A program made the translations under genes and the position numbers. From positions 796,048 through 846,202 of the forward strand of contig NW_022985566.1 of NCBI RefSeq assembly GCF_010093815.1: 50,155 nt of DNA. The letters are read 5' to 3'. Shown here piece after piece: positions 37,585-49,058 of this stretch (the first letter of the stretch is position 1; each line of letters starts with the position of its first letter). The notes beneath the pieces were generated by a model, which worked only from the letters and a program-made list of their open reading frames with translations, ran no database searches and was not told where the DNA came from. The stretch comes from Pseudovirgaria hyperparasitica. Taxonomy: Eukaryota; Ascomycota; Dothideomycetes; Acrospermales; Acrospermaceae.

Positions 37585-37821
37585 AGGGGGTCAGCGTATT
37601 AGCGTTCTAGTAGCGTGGTCCGTGCCTCTATCTCCGTGAGGATTTTAAGAGGGTGTATATATATCTTTACACGGCGATAACGTCTTGGTTTCGACGCTAT
37701 ACGTACGTGTATATGGTAGTAGTTAGTGTACTCGGTGTGCTCTATCGATTAAGGTGTGTATCTCGCTATATTACCCCGAATGGACCAAGTTAGCCTCTTA
37801 GGGATGTAAAAGAAGTTTTTT

Positions 37822-37837
37822 TTAGTTAGTTATATTA
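37822..37837. repeat. Target-site duplication, LINE copy 2 (right)
   Basis: ttagttagttatatta, identical to 32522-32537. Confidence 0.9.
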
Positions 37838-39170
37838 GTACTTAGTAGTTTTTCTAAGTAGTACTTAGGTACTATATATTCTATTCTACTATAGGTATAG
37901 TAAGTAACTTTAGATCGTTTATATAAGTTAGTTCTTATATCTTAAGGTATTAATTAGTAGGAAGACCTATAATATAATCCTTATGGTTTTAAATTTAAGG
38001 TATAGTAGTAGCCTTATAACGTTCTATAAGATCTATTACTAAATTAGTTTTAGTTAGATAATTTTATATTAGATTAGATTATTAGGGATAGTTATATACT
38101 AGCACGGTATTAATTATTTATTATACGCTAGTATCGCTCTACGAGGTTTATAAGAGCTTAAAGGTCTATAGAGATTATTATTATAAGGTCGAGATAGTTC
38201 TTTATATTTAGGGCGAGGGACCATTTAAAGTTATTATACTATTAAATTATATAATCTTCTTTAGCTTCTCTCTAGAGGGGCCTAAGGTATTTAAGGAGTT
38301 ATAATAGTAACTAATTATCTCGTTATTAAGTCTTAAAGATATAGCCCTAGGCCTAGTCGCGTTATTTAGCTCTATTACTAAAATATTAGAGGAGAAATTT
38401 AGTAAACGTATTCTAGTTATAGGTATCCTTAGGATATTTAATTTAGTATACTATCTAACGTTCTAAAGGTATTAGATTAAGATAGTTCTAGGTAAATCTA
38501 ATTTTATTACTATTATTCGTGAATAGATAGAAGAATCAGCTATATTAGTAAGTCTATATATAGAAACTCTTTCTACTTTTACTATTAAAGTAAGATAGTT
38601 TCTTAGGTTAGAGTAATTAGGATAGTAGTAGACTAGAATAGACTATTTTAGTTAGTATAGGTCTATATAAATATAGATTAGTCGTTACTAGAACTAAAGT
38701 ATATAATATAGCTTTAAGTCTTATAGTATATCCTTAAGCTTTATTAAGTTCGTGTAGTTATTACTTAAGTTAAGTCTAATATCATCTCTCTTTATATAGT
38801 CTAGTATATATATTATTATAGAGTATAGTTAATATTAGATAGTTCTAATAAATTAGCTTATTAATATTAATAGAGTCTAGTCTTATATTAAGATTAGATC
38901 TAGTATAGTTTAAACTAGACTAAGATAGAGTATAATAGACTCTATTCTTATATTCTATAATATCTTCTATAGTTATACGGAATATTATATAAGTTATTAG
39001 TATAATAGTCTATAAGATATAGTTATTAGTAGAGATAGTTATAGATAGACTATTCTTCTTATTTAGATTAGAAGAAGGTCTACTATAAGAGGCGGTACTA
39101 CGAGTATTATAACGAGTAGTTAGAGCTATTTCTATAAACTACTATCGTGCTATATAAAGAGGAATTAAAA
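37838..39170 (-). pseudogene. Gypsy A gag region, broken
   Basis: The internal part of gypsy A between LINE copy 2 and the 5' LTR, where gag belongs in a - strand element. CpA/TpG are nearly absent and stops are frequent. No intact motif could be read, so the assignment rests on position. Confidence 0.5.
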
Positions 39171-39409
39171 TATAAGGATTATAGACGTAGGATAGTAGTC
39201 TAATAGGTTATAGAAGGATTCGGGAATATATTAAAAGAGTAGTCTACTCTCTTAATAAGGTTGATTCCTAAAGAGTAGGAATTAAGTGTGTGCGGCCTAC
39301 TTATATAGTAGTCTCGCTTATTCTAGCTGGCTTACCCTGGGTCCACCTGTCACGGACCGTACTAGACCATAGTATTCTAGTTGAGTTCATCCTGGTGTTA
39401 GCCCTAACA
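39171..39409 (-). repeat. Gypsy A 5' LTR (right), partly spared by RIP
   Basis: Pair of 25,893-26,132. The first 130 bp are RIP-like, but from about 39,300 to the end CpA and TpG survive (ccacctgtcacgg, gttcatcctggtgttagcc). It ends ctaaca, the complement of TGTTAG, at the junction with copia sequence. Confidence 0.85.
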
Positions 39410-41721
39410 TATATCCCCCCCCTAATCTAAGTCTATATAATCTTTAGCTATTATATTATTAGATTTAGAGTCTTTAATAGAGTCTCTATTAATATAGAGC
39501 TCCATTTCTAAATCCTTAGAAAATAATATATATTACCATAGCTTATTTAAGGCTTTAAAGTATTCTAGACTTGGATTAGATATAAATCTAGCTAGATAGC
39601 CTACTAGGTATTTTAGGTTATATCTAGTTAGACTAGTTAAATAGATAAGAGAACCAATTCCCCTTTAGAATTATCTAATATCTTTTAATTTAGCTTATAA
39701 GGGGTTTTTATCTAATTTAATACCTAGAGATAAAGGTATTTTAGATAGCTTTATATTCTCTTTATTAAACTTAATTAATAAGTTCTTAATAAAAGAGGAT
39801 TAAGATAATATAATAGAACCTTTAGTTCTATCTCTCTTTATTTCTATTTCTAGGTAATATTTAGCTTACTCTAGATTAGATATATCTAATTTAGAGTACT
39901 TAGTTATCTCTAAATAGAAGTTATCTATATCTTTAGTATTAGATGTAAAAACTAATATATTATCTATATAGGCTAAAATAATTAGATTATCTCTAATATA
40001 GACTATATTTTCAGCTATAATTTAAGTGAACTTTAAGAATATTAATATATCCTTAAGTAGGTCTTACTACTCTCTAGCTAATTATTTAAGTCTATATAAA
40101 GCTCTATTTAATTTATAGACTCTATTAGAGTAATTAGAGTCTATAAACCCCTCTAGCTAGTATATATATATAGTTTCTTTTAATCTAGTATTAGGAAAAG
40201 CTAATTTAAAGTCCTATTAATATATTTTAAGGTTATATAATCTATCTATAAGTAGTAATAAACGAATTACTATAGGTCTTATAGTATAAGTAAAAGTTTC
40301 TAGGTAATCTATTCCATATTTTTATAGAAAACCTCTAGCTATCTATCTAGCTATATACTTATTAATAGTATTATCTAGGTTTAATTTAAGTTTAAATACC
40401 CATCTACTAGAGATTATATTAGTAGAACTATTAGGTTTATCTACTAAATCCCATGTATTTTAACTTAATAAGTCATTATACTCCTTAATAGTAGTATTTT
40501 TCCATTCTATAGCATGTGTACTTTTCATAGCTTATTTATATAATTTAGACTCTATAATATCTAAGGATATATTATAAGCACTAAATTTAAATAGACTATT
40601 ATAAGTATAATAACATATAGCATTAGAACTAATATTACTATTATTAGTATAAGCTAATTCGTCTTCTAAATCTAAATTAATAGAGTCTATAAACCATCTA
40701 GGTTGTCTAGAGTCTCTAGACCCTCTAGAGAGTCTAGGTTGATTTTCTCTATTATTTATAAATTGATTCTGACTGTAATTATCACCCGATTCGGCTGTAA
40801 TTTTAGGAGTATTTGAATCATATATAGACTCGTTATCTGTGTAATTTTCGTCTTCTTCTAATTCATTTTCACTTAGTTCTCTATATATAGACTCTTGCTC
40901 TAGAGAGTCTAAGTAGAGTTTTTTACTTTTATTATAAAAAGTACTCTCTAGTATAGTAATATCTTTAGCCCATATAGTAGTATTATTACTAATATTAAGT
41001 AATTTATACTAATTATTATCATTATAGTTTATAAGATAATATAAGCTACTTCTAGGCTCTAATTTATTCTTAGGTATATGTTCCTTTTTATATACTCTAG
41101 AACCCTATACTTTTATATGTGTAATAATTGGTTTTTTACCATATTTAAGTTCATAGGGAGTTTTATACTCTATACTAGAATGTGGTATTCTATTATATAG
41201 ATAACACGCAGCTAATAGAGCTTTAGCCTAGTAATAATAAGGTAAATTAGCTTAATAAAGTAATAATCTAACTTTATTAAGTAATATCCTATTAATTCTC
41301 TCTACTTTAGAGTTCTGTTCTAGACTATAAGAACATGTATAGGTATATTCTATGCCTTTTTTATCAAAATAAGACTTATATAATAATGATTTATACTCTT
41401 TAGTATTATTAGAATGGAATCTCTTTACTTTATTATTATTATTAGACTAGTTTTCTTGTCTAGTAATATAATTCTTAGTAATTAAGAAGTTCTTATCTCT
41501 ATTTTTCATAATATCTACCTCTAGATATTTAGAATAGCCATCTAAATGAGTTATAAAGTATATATAATCATTTATAGTAGATGGTAAAGGACTATAAATG
41601 TTACTATATATAACCTCTAGATATTCCTTAGGTTTAGGAATATAATTAGACTTATATATTTTAGTATAACTAGTCTTTAGACATATTTCACACTCTTTAT
41701 ATAATAGATTATTATCTAGAA
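39410..41721 (-). mobile_element. Ty1/copia retrotransposon, pol segment (integrase, RT, start of RNase H)
   Basis: Read on the - strand from right to left. The Cys pair of the integrase zinc domain reads CEICLKTSYTKIYKS (about 41,650-41,720). The integrase core reads EQNSKVERINRILL and YNRIPHSSIEYKTPYELKYG (about 41,140-41,330). The RT start reads AMKSTHAIEWKNT and NTWDLVDKP (about 40,440-40,530), and the RT catalytic box is AYIDNILVF (YVDD type, about 39,950-39,985). RNase H begins IGSLIYLTSLTR and stops at YIDLD, then TAG GGG GGG GAT (a DWGGD-like motif with Trp mutated to stop), where gypsy A enters. RIP here is milder than in the LINEs. The element continues at 49,054-50,155. Confidence 0.9.
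41717..41721. repeat. Gypsy B target-site duplication (left)
   Basis: tagaa; the right copy is tagga at 49054-49058. They differ by one G/A transition, as RIP would cause. Confidence 0.7.
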
Positions 41722-41949
41722 TGTTAGGACTTAGCCTTAGGTAGAACCCGACCTACACGTACCTTAGCTAACAGGGTTAGGAGGTAACGTGAAGGGCGGT
41801 AAATAGTTACATACTAGATAGATCGGCGTCCCTTTATATATATACTCTTAGATTCCTACTAAAAGGGTTCGGTAGTAATTCGTTCTATAATAGAATACAC
41901 CCTATTATTCTATCTAACTATACTACTATCTAATAACTCTATTCTTATA
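41722..41949 (+). repeat. Gypsy B 5' LTR
   Basis: 228 bp, begins TGTTAGGACTTAGCC and ends ttctta-ta (ttctta-ca in the other LTR). Differences from 48,826-49,053 are mostly transitions. Confidence 0.9.
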
Positions 41950-42099
41950 TTCGAATTACTCCCTATATAGTACTATAGTTAAGATAGTCTAACTAGAACC
42001 GAGAAGGTCGATACGATCCACTATAGAGATAAGTAATACTATATTAAATAATAGGGATCCTCTATAATTAGTATTAATTCTAGCCGTTTCTAACCGAGA

Positions 42100-45000
42100 A
42101 GTAGAAATATTAGACTAAATTACGGAGCTTTTAGACGAAGAAATGGTAGATACACCAAGTAACTTCTAATAATATAAAGCCGGATAATAAGTCGTGGCGG
42201 AGCCACGTAAGGTATTATAATAAACCATCGCCGAACTTTAGGAATCCGTCGCAAATTAGGCTTAAGAGATTTAAACCCTTAAAGAATAGGTAGAACGCGC
42301 GAAACTCCTTATAAAGAGACGAGAACTTAAGGAGTCTCTTAAAGAACTACGCCGAACGATAGTAGGTGGACGACTTCCTACACTAATTCAGGCGGAATTA
42401 GTTTACCTACTATTAGAGTTGTAATAATCCACCGTATACCCGGCCGCTTCGTTACCGATTTACCCTACTCCTTCCCTAGGTATGCCGAAACCTAAAGACC
42501 CGACTATATTTATAGGGAAGAACTAAAAGGAGTAGAAAGACTAGAAGAGAGACTACGAAAAGTACTTTCTTAATAACCCTCTACTCTTTTCTATTAAAGT
42601 ATAACGTATTTCGTTCGGAGAACGATACCTAGACTTATAATCCCGCGATTAATAGGATAGATAGAAGGAAGTGTAGCTACTATCTACGATAACCTAGGAA
42701 TATTTAGCTATATTTATACTAAACACCCTCGGAACAGATAGAGAACGTGAAAGAAAGGTACTATCTAAGTTAAGAAGCGTGGCATAACGACCGAACTAGA
42801 CACCTACTTAACTACTATAATACCTCTAAAACCTATAGGATAATATCCCTACGCTATAGGAAAATATTTATATATTCTAGTTTCGCGAAGTACTACTTCC
42901 ATTAATCCACAAAAGACTAGAAATAGTATTATTAAGTTTTAACTATCTATATAAATTAGAGGAGAAAGCTAACAAATACTACCGCATCCTTAAGGAACGC
43001 GGCTCTCTAGGTAAAACCAACGAACCCTATACGGGTTAGAAACGAGGTCGATCGAATACGTTCGATTAAGAGTAACCTTACCGCGATTAGCGCTAGAAGA
43101 GCGTAAATCGGGGTAGAAACGCGTTAAGAGGATACTAAAATAATCGAGGCGGTGCTTCTTAACGCGGAAAAGGATAAGGCATAGACTTAAATATAACACC
43201 TATTATAAAATAGTAGAATTATAGCGCACTTCGTTACTATAAGTATAGAGAAATAGAATATATTTCGCCTAACTATAAGAATCCGAAAAAAGAATAGGCT
43301 AGTACACGAGACCTAACCACGTCCTTAGCTAAATTATATATATTTAGAAGGAGCCGTAGCGCCTTCCGGCGAGTAAAGACCTAATATTACTAAAAGTATC
43401 GTTACCCATAGTAAATAGTAATAAAACTATATAGGCCCTTATAGATACTAGTATAGAAGATAACTATATTTTATCGATTCTCGTAAAGGAGTATAGATTA
43501 TCGTATAATCTTAGTAAAGTTAGCCGAACTATTATAGTTAATAGACATGAAGTTAGAACTTTAGGTAAAGCTATAACGAATTACGAAGTTCATAACTCGA
43601 AGATAATAAAATAGTAGATGTCTAATAAATTTATTATGGCTAATATTAGCTAATAGAATATGATTCTAGGGATGCCTTAGCTTAGACGCCTAAACCCTAT
43701 CCTTGATTTTTAGAAGGAGACATTAACGTTCCGATAATACTATAGTAAATTATACTAGTAAGTCGTAACTATTAGTAAGGAGGCATGGAACCTTACCGTA
43801 CGGACCCGATCGTCGCTAATCTATCTTACGTCCTTATTAATCATTAATAAAGATAAGAATAATAGTAATAATCGGGGCGAAGACACGCTACCTAATGTAT
43901 ATTCGTAGTATACGGATGTGTTTTTAGTAGGAGATACATTACTTCTTCCTAATCACGGGCCGTATAAGCTAAAGATTAAGCTTAAAGAGGGAGTAGACGT
44001 CCCTTATAGTCTACTTTACCTACTTTCGAGACTAGAACTCGAAGTTCTTTATAAATATATTAAAGAATATCTTAAAAGAGACTAGATACGTCGTAGTATA
44101 TTATCGGCCGGCGTACCTATTCTCTTCGTAAAGAAGAAAGACGGAAGTTTACGTCTATGCGTCGACTATTAGGCACTAAATATAGTAACTAAGAAGAATC
44201 GTTATCCATTACCGCTAGTTAGTAAATCTTTAGACTAATTAATAAAGGTAAAGTACTTTACGAAGCTAGATTTACGAGATATATATTACCGGCTTTAAAT
44301 TCGTTACGGAGATAAGTAGAAAACCGCATTTCGGACTAGATATAGTTATTTTAAGTATACTATTATACTATTTAGGCTAATAAATGCGCTAGGAGCGTTT
44401 TAAGGATATATTAATACTATACTCGTAGGATTACTTAACGTGATTTACGTAGTTTATCTTAATAATATACTGATTTACTCCGATAGCATGTAGGATTATA
44501 AAGAATACGTGAAATCGGTACTAAATCGTCTAAGGTAGTATAAACTCTACGCAAAATTATCTAAATGCGAGTTTTACTAATAAGAAGTTAGGTTTCTCGG
44601 CTTTATTATAATATATAGCGGCCTAAAAATGGAGCCGGAGCGTGTAAAGACTATTATAGAATAGCTAGAACCTACTACTATACGTTAAATTAGAATATTT
44701 ATAGGTTTCGTGAACTATTATCGTAAATTCATTATAGGCTTCTTACGAATTATAGCGCCGCTTAATAAACTTATAGAGAATGGCGGTAAAATCTCTATAG
44801 GTAGGCGAGTATAGCGTAAAGCTAAGTCGGTCGAGATATAGTTAACGCCGGAAGCGCGAGATACGTTCCGATTATTAAAGAATTACTTTATAACTACGCC
44901 GATTCTTAGGCATTTCGATCCCGAGAAGTATATTTAGGTTAAAACTAACGCGTTAGGATTCGTAATTACTAGAATTATTAGTTAACCATATAAAGATACG

Positions 45001-46900
45001 AAAGATAAGGTGTAATAGTACCCGGTTACTTTCTTTTCCTATAAAATAGCGGATATAGAGACGCGTTATAACACGCACGACTAGGAACTACTTATAATTA
45101 TTAAGAGTTTTAAGTAATAGTAACATTATTTAGAAGGCTCTATATATTAGATCGAATTATTATCGGATTATATAAATCTACGTTACTTTATGTCGACTAA
45201 GGTCCTTAATTACTAATAAGTACGTTAGGCTAAGTAGATGTTAATATTTAACTTTAAAATCTTATATAAAGCTAGAAGAGAGAATAAAGCTAATCCTCTA
45301 TCACGGCGTAAAGATTATAAGAAATCGTTATAGAATAACGTAGATAGTCGGTGTAAGTTAGACTATGCTATACTTTAGATACTATAAGACTAGTTATCTA
45401 ATAGAATACTAGAAGCTAGGATACTTTCGGCGATTCTCCGCGGGAATTAGAGCGGGTATTAAGTAATCTAAATAAACGTCTAAGAAACTAAGAAAACCCT
45501 TAAAGACTTAATTAAATCTACCTAGAATTCTAATATATTAGTAAAGAAAGTCATAAGTATAAAAGGAAGCGCTATAGATCCGCCGTAGTTATTAAGGTAG
45601 GAATAACAATTAGACGCGATCTACTTCTAAGGCCGACTCTACGTGCTAGAAGGCGACTTATAAATTAATATTTTAAGGGAATAGCACGATTACGTGTTAG
45701 TAGGGCACTTTAACATTATAAGAATAGTTAATTTAATCCGAAGGACGTACGACTAGCTAGGTCTTTATAAATATATAAAAGACTACGTAAAAACGTATAA
45801 CGTTTACCAGTATACGAAAGTATATAGACACTTACTATATAGCGAATTAAGGCCATTACCTATGCTAAAGGAGGCATGGAAGGAATTATTAATAGGTTTC
45901 ATTATAGATCTACCCCTAAGTAAGTGTTCTAGACACATTTATAATAGTTTACTTATAGTTCTAGATAGATTTACGAAGATATTATACTACATCCCTATAA
46001 GGAAGACGATCTAAGCACCGGATCTTATAGATATACTACTCCGTGACGTAGTCCGGCTCTATAGTATACCGAATAGTATAGTTTCGGATAGAGGTCCGTA
46101 GATAACGTCTAAATTTTAGAAGGATTTCTACTATACGCTAGGAATTAAGCGGAAACTTAGTACTACGTTCTATCTATAAATAGATAGGTAGACGGAGCGA
46201 TAGAATTAGATAGTCGAGGCGTATTTACGCGTATATTATAACTATAAGTAGGATAACTAGATAAGGTTAGTCTGTGTCGCGGAATTCGCGTACAATAATA
46301 GCCGATATACGTTAACCTACGGACTTAGTTCAAAGTAGAACGACCTAACGTTAAAGCAATAGAAATTACTATAGAACTATTCCAAACGCAAAGAAGCGTT
46401 GTAAAGTTACTATAAGATACTACGAATTATAGTAAATCATACCATGATAAGGGTAGAAAACCCATGATCTTCAATGTTAGGGACAAAGTTTTACTAAATA
46501 GTAAGAATATTCATAGTATTAGGCCAAAGAAGAAGCTTAACTATATGATAATAGATCTATATAAGATTACTTATGTAATTAATAACTAGGCGTACGAGTT
46601 GCAACTCCCTCCTATATTAAAGATATATAATGTATTCTATATTACGCTTCTCGAGCCATTTCATGCCTTATTATTACTAGATCGTTCTAAATAGATACTA
46701 TATAAAGTAGTTACGTAAGAAGGTATAGATATCTACGAAGTTAAGTAGATACTTAGCTAGTAACGCGCCGAAGATAGCACGTGGCTATATAAAATTTATT
46801 AGAAAGGATATAATCCTAATAAAGATACTTAGGAACCTATAATAAACATTAGTAAAGTAGCGATATTAGTATATAAGTAGCGATTAGCAAAGGAAGCTAC
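42100..46900 (+). pseudogene. Gypsy B gag-pol with C-terminal chromodomain, broken
   Basis: Gag ends with a knuckle-like stretch read YKYREIEYIXPNY, where Cys and His codons appear as Tyr. The protease keeps Asp-Thr but has Ser for the following Gly (AGT for GGT). The RT box is YLNN instead of YLDD. The integrase core includes SDRGP and a TERQN-like end near 46,200. The chromodomain (about 46,728-46,890) reads RAEDSTWLYKIY, stop, KGYNPNKDT, stop, EP, where both stops stand for Trp. Chromodomains guide integration to histone-marked heterochromatin, fitting its location inside another repeat. Confidence 0.82.
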
Positions 46901-47384
46901 GGAATCGTAGAGAATTATACTAAAGTACGGCGATTCGATATTTTTTAGTATAGTTCGGCGCCAAGAACGGCCGCCTAAAAGGAAGAAGGTAAAAGAGACA
47001 TAGATCTTTAAAATATTCTAAGGAATTAAGGAACTTCCTTAGAAAGTTTGAACTTAGAACTTTAAAAAATTTAACTAAAAAAGAGACTTAGAAAAATAAT
47101 TTACTAAGAGAAATAGACATCGAAAATCGGTGCTAATTAGTATAGATCAGTATAGATTACTAAAGAGATTAAAGAAGTTATTATTAAAGAAAGATAAAAT
47201 TAAGAAAGCTAAAAGAAAATATAAAGATCTATATAGATCTATATAAACTCGTACTAATCTATCTAGAAGAAGTAAGATCGCTTTAAAATTAAAACTAAAA
47301 AACTAAAAACGCTAGATAAAAGAGATATATTAGTACTAATCGGTATAGATCTAAACCGATTAAGTCGGAGTAGGAGTAGAAGTA

Positions 47385-48254
47385 CTAATTACCGCGATAG
47401 TTATATCTAATTCCTTCCGCTAGTTCTTATTTAGTATAGTATAGAGCTTTATAATATAAGTCTCTAGCCTTTCGTTCCGACGCTATAAATTCTATATAGC
47501 GCGCCTTATAGCTATAAACTCCTCTATAGAAACCTACGGAGTAGCGGGACCTAGGATAGAAAGGGATAGACCGGCACGGGCACGCTAAGAATTATATAAA
47601 TTAGCAAAAAGATTTAACGATTAGTATAGAACTATATACCTTTAGTATAGAAACTTCTAGATTAGAGCTATCTTCCCTAAATTTATAGCTCTTTAGCATA
47701 CACGAGGAAGGAACCTTAGCCTTTTTACTAGAACCTTTTCTAGGGATTTTAATATCGCTAGTATATAGAAAGAAGTCCGAAGTAGTAGAGATTTTAGTAC
47801 TATTATAGAGATTAATATATATTAGTAAGAATCTATAACGATTTAAGAAAAACGATATTACCTAGTAATTATAGTAATAATAGCTATAGTAGATTCCGAT
47901 AAATCCTTACGGATCTTATTAGAATCGTACTCCTAGGCGTAACCCTTACCTTAGGTATATAGCTCGTAGAAAGCCTTCTCTAAGGCGTTACGATCAGTAG
48001 TACCACGCTCCTTATCAGTAGAGGTTACTAGAGGCCTAGTAGTAATCTATACTAATATAAGTAAATCTACGTAAAGTTCTTCGAACTTACTTAAATACCT
48101 ATAAGTAATAACGCTTCTTAGTTATATAAGTACTATATATTATAGATTTAGTACTACCGTGAGTAATATACGACGGAAAGCGATAACTATAATAATATAT
48201 AGCTAGATTATTAGAGCCCGGCCTAGGTCGGGGTAGATTAATGGCTTTCGACAT
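47385..48254 (-). pseudogene. Antisense coding-like frame (ORF3) of gypsy B, unknown function
   Basis: Between pol and the 3' LTR, on the strand opposite to gag-pol. From ATG at 48254 (MSKAINLPRPRPGSNNLA) 51 codons are open. The signal then passes to another frame (about 48,100-47,870), reading KFEELYVDLLILV, TSTDKERGTTDRNALEKAF and EYDSNKIRKDLSES between TAA/TAG stops. It returns to the first frame (about 47,800-47,385), with IPRKGSSKKAKVPSS, KFREDSSNLEVS and EFIASERKARDLYYKAL. The frame change may mark an intron or an old indel; I found no convincing splice pair. Composition is that of a real, charged, helical protein. No domain is recognised. Confidence 0.55.
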
Positions 48255-48825
48255 GTCGGTAATATATATAAGATAGGGATTATTCGAAGGCGCCTATTTC
48301 CGCGCCGATTACTTTAGAGTATCGAGATTTCGGGAAACCATATTATAATTATTATTAATTTATACGGATTATTACGAATTATATTATTACTAGCTAAGGA
48401 TGGCACGAAAATTAGTAAATTGCGTAAATCGTACTAAATTATAGTAAATCTATATAAATCTATGTCTATAAGGATCGGGTAATATACCTAATAATCTAAA
48501 AAACTCTATAAAGAGTTAAGAAGTTTTTTAAAGAAAGGAATATTTCTAAGAAAAGATTTTAATATAGGTAGTACCTAGGCTTACCTAATTATATTACGTA
48601 ATACGCTAGGCCTAATTAGGTAATCTCACCTATATAAGAAGTTAAGATAAATAAAATCTAGTTTATTAGGAAAACGCTTATATAAATCTTAGATTGGTAA
48701 ATATTAGTAAGTATCTAAGACGAAGTATAGAGAACGACTAAGGTCTTACGAGACTTAGGATAGGGATATAGGGATAGATAATAATCTAGGTTACTAATAG
48801 TAGCTTCCTAGAGGGAAGGAATAAT

Positions 48826-49053
48826 TATTAGGACTTAGCCTTAGGTAGGACCCGATCTATAAATACCTTAGCTAATAGGGTTAGAAGGTGACGTGAAGGG
48901 CGGTAAATAGTCACGTGCTAGATAGATCGGCGTCTCTTTATATATATACTCTCGGATTCCTACCGAAAGGCTTTGGTAGTAATTCGTTCTATAATAGAAT
49001 ACACCCCATTGTTCTATCTAACTACACTACTATCTAATAACCCTATTCTTACA
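48826..49053 (+). repeat. Gypsy B 3' LTR
   Basis: 228 bp. Begins tattagg (TG mutated to TA) and ends ttcttaca; pairs with 41,722-41,949. Confidence 0.9.
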
Positions 49054-49058
49054 TAGGA
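49054..49058. repeat. Gypsy B target-site duplication (right)
   Basis: tagga, pairing with tagaa at 41717-41721. Confidence 0.7.

Larger units (their letters stand above)
32538..37821 (-). mobile_element. Tad1-like LINE, copy 2, nested in gypsy A, RIP-mutated
   Basis: A 5.28-kb copy of the same family as 19,469-24,761, on the - strand, with the TAA-repeat tail at its left end (about 32,538-32,556) and a perfect 16-bp target duplication. The RT motif reads GYADN (YADD with Asp to Asn, about 34,105-34,135), and the GIPQGSPISP-type string has Gln as TAA and Pro as Thr. The APE motif LLGDFNLYY lies at about 35,705-35,740, with TAA and TAG following where copy 1 has other codons. From about 36,815 to its 5' end it is much closer to copy 1 than elsewhere. 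It interrupts gypsy A between gag and RT and is thus younger than that insertion. Confidence 0.92.
25893..39409 (-). mobile_element. Gypsy A: LTR retrotransposon, RIP-mutated, interrupted by LINE copy 2
   Basis: Bounded by LTRs of about 240 bp (25,893-26,132 and 39,171-39,409); without LINE copy 2 the element is about 8.2 kb. On the - strand the 5' LTR is the right one, beginning TGTTAGGGC. A purine-rich tract (complement of ttcttcttcttttt, about 26,137-26,150) adjoins the 3' LTR as expected. Gag lies right of the LINE. RT is visible on the - strand as VYLDNNLIFLDN (about 31,300-31,331, originally YLDD-type), and the pol C-terminus reads YKLDLGNNIKV then LLKRF near 29,000-29,070. The right flank places it inside the copia RNase H. 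Flanking 5-bp strings (tttat and tatat) match at four of five positions, so the boundary may be off by a base. Confidence 0.88.
41722..49053 (+). mobile_element. Gypsy B: chromodomain LTR retrotransposon, RIP-mutated
   Basis: A 7.33-kb element with two 228-bp LTRs (41,722-41,949; 48,826-49,053), a purine-rich tract gagggaaggaata just before the 3' LTR, and a TAGRA target duplication. On the + strand the order is gag with CCHC remnant (about 43,225-43,285), protease (ALIDTSIEDNY, about 43,435), RT (VDY, stop, ALN at 44,161; KLDLRDIYYR; VYLNNILIYSDS at 44,449-44,484), RNase H, integrase (IPNSIVSDRGP near 46,060) and chromodomain. This order is that of a chromovirus. All frames carry RIP stops. 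It splits the copia integrase zinc domain. An antisense frame follows pol. Confidence 0.93.

Noticed and set aside
39395-39409. TTAGGG-like strings in the LTRs as telomere repeats
   Set aside because: Single units within LTR ends, not tandem arrays.
39409-39425. Run of G on the - strand (CCCCCCCC at about 39,415) read first as a polypurine tract of a copia 3' end
   Set aside because: In frame it is GGG GGG GAT after a mutated TGG, the DWGGD-like RNase H motif of copia; the LTR beside it pairs with 25,893-26,132 and belongs to gypsy A.
42990-43199. 69-codon - strand open frame in gypsy B
   Set aside because: It is antisense to gag and shows no motif; unlike the frame at 47,385-48,254 it lies within known coding sequence.
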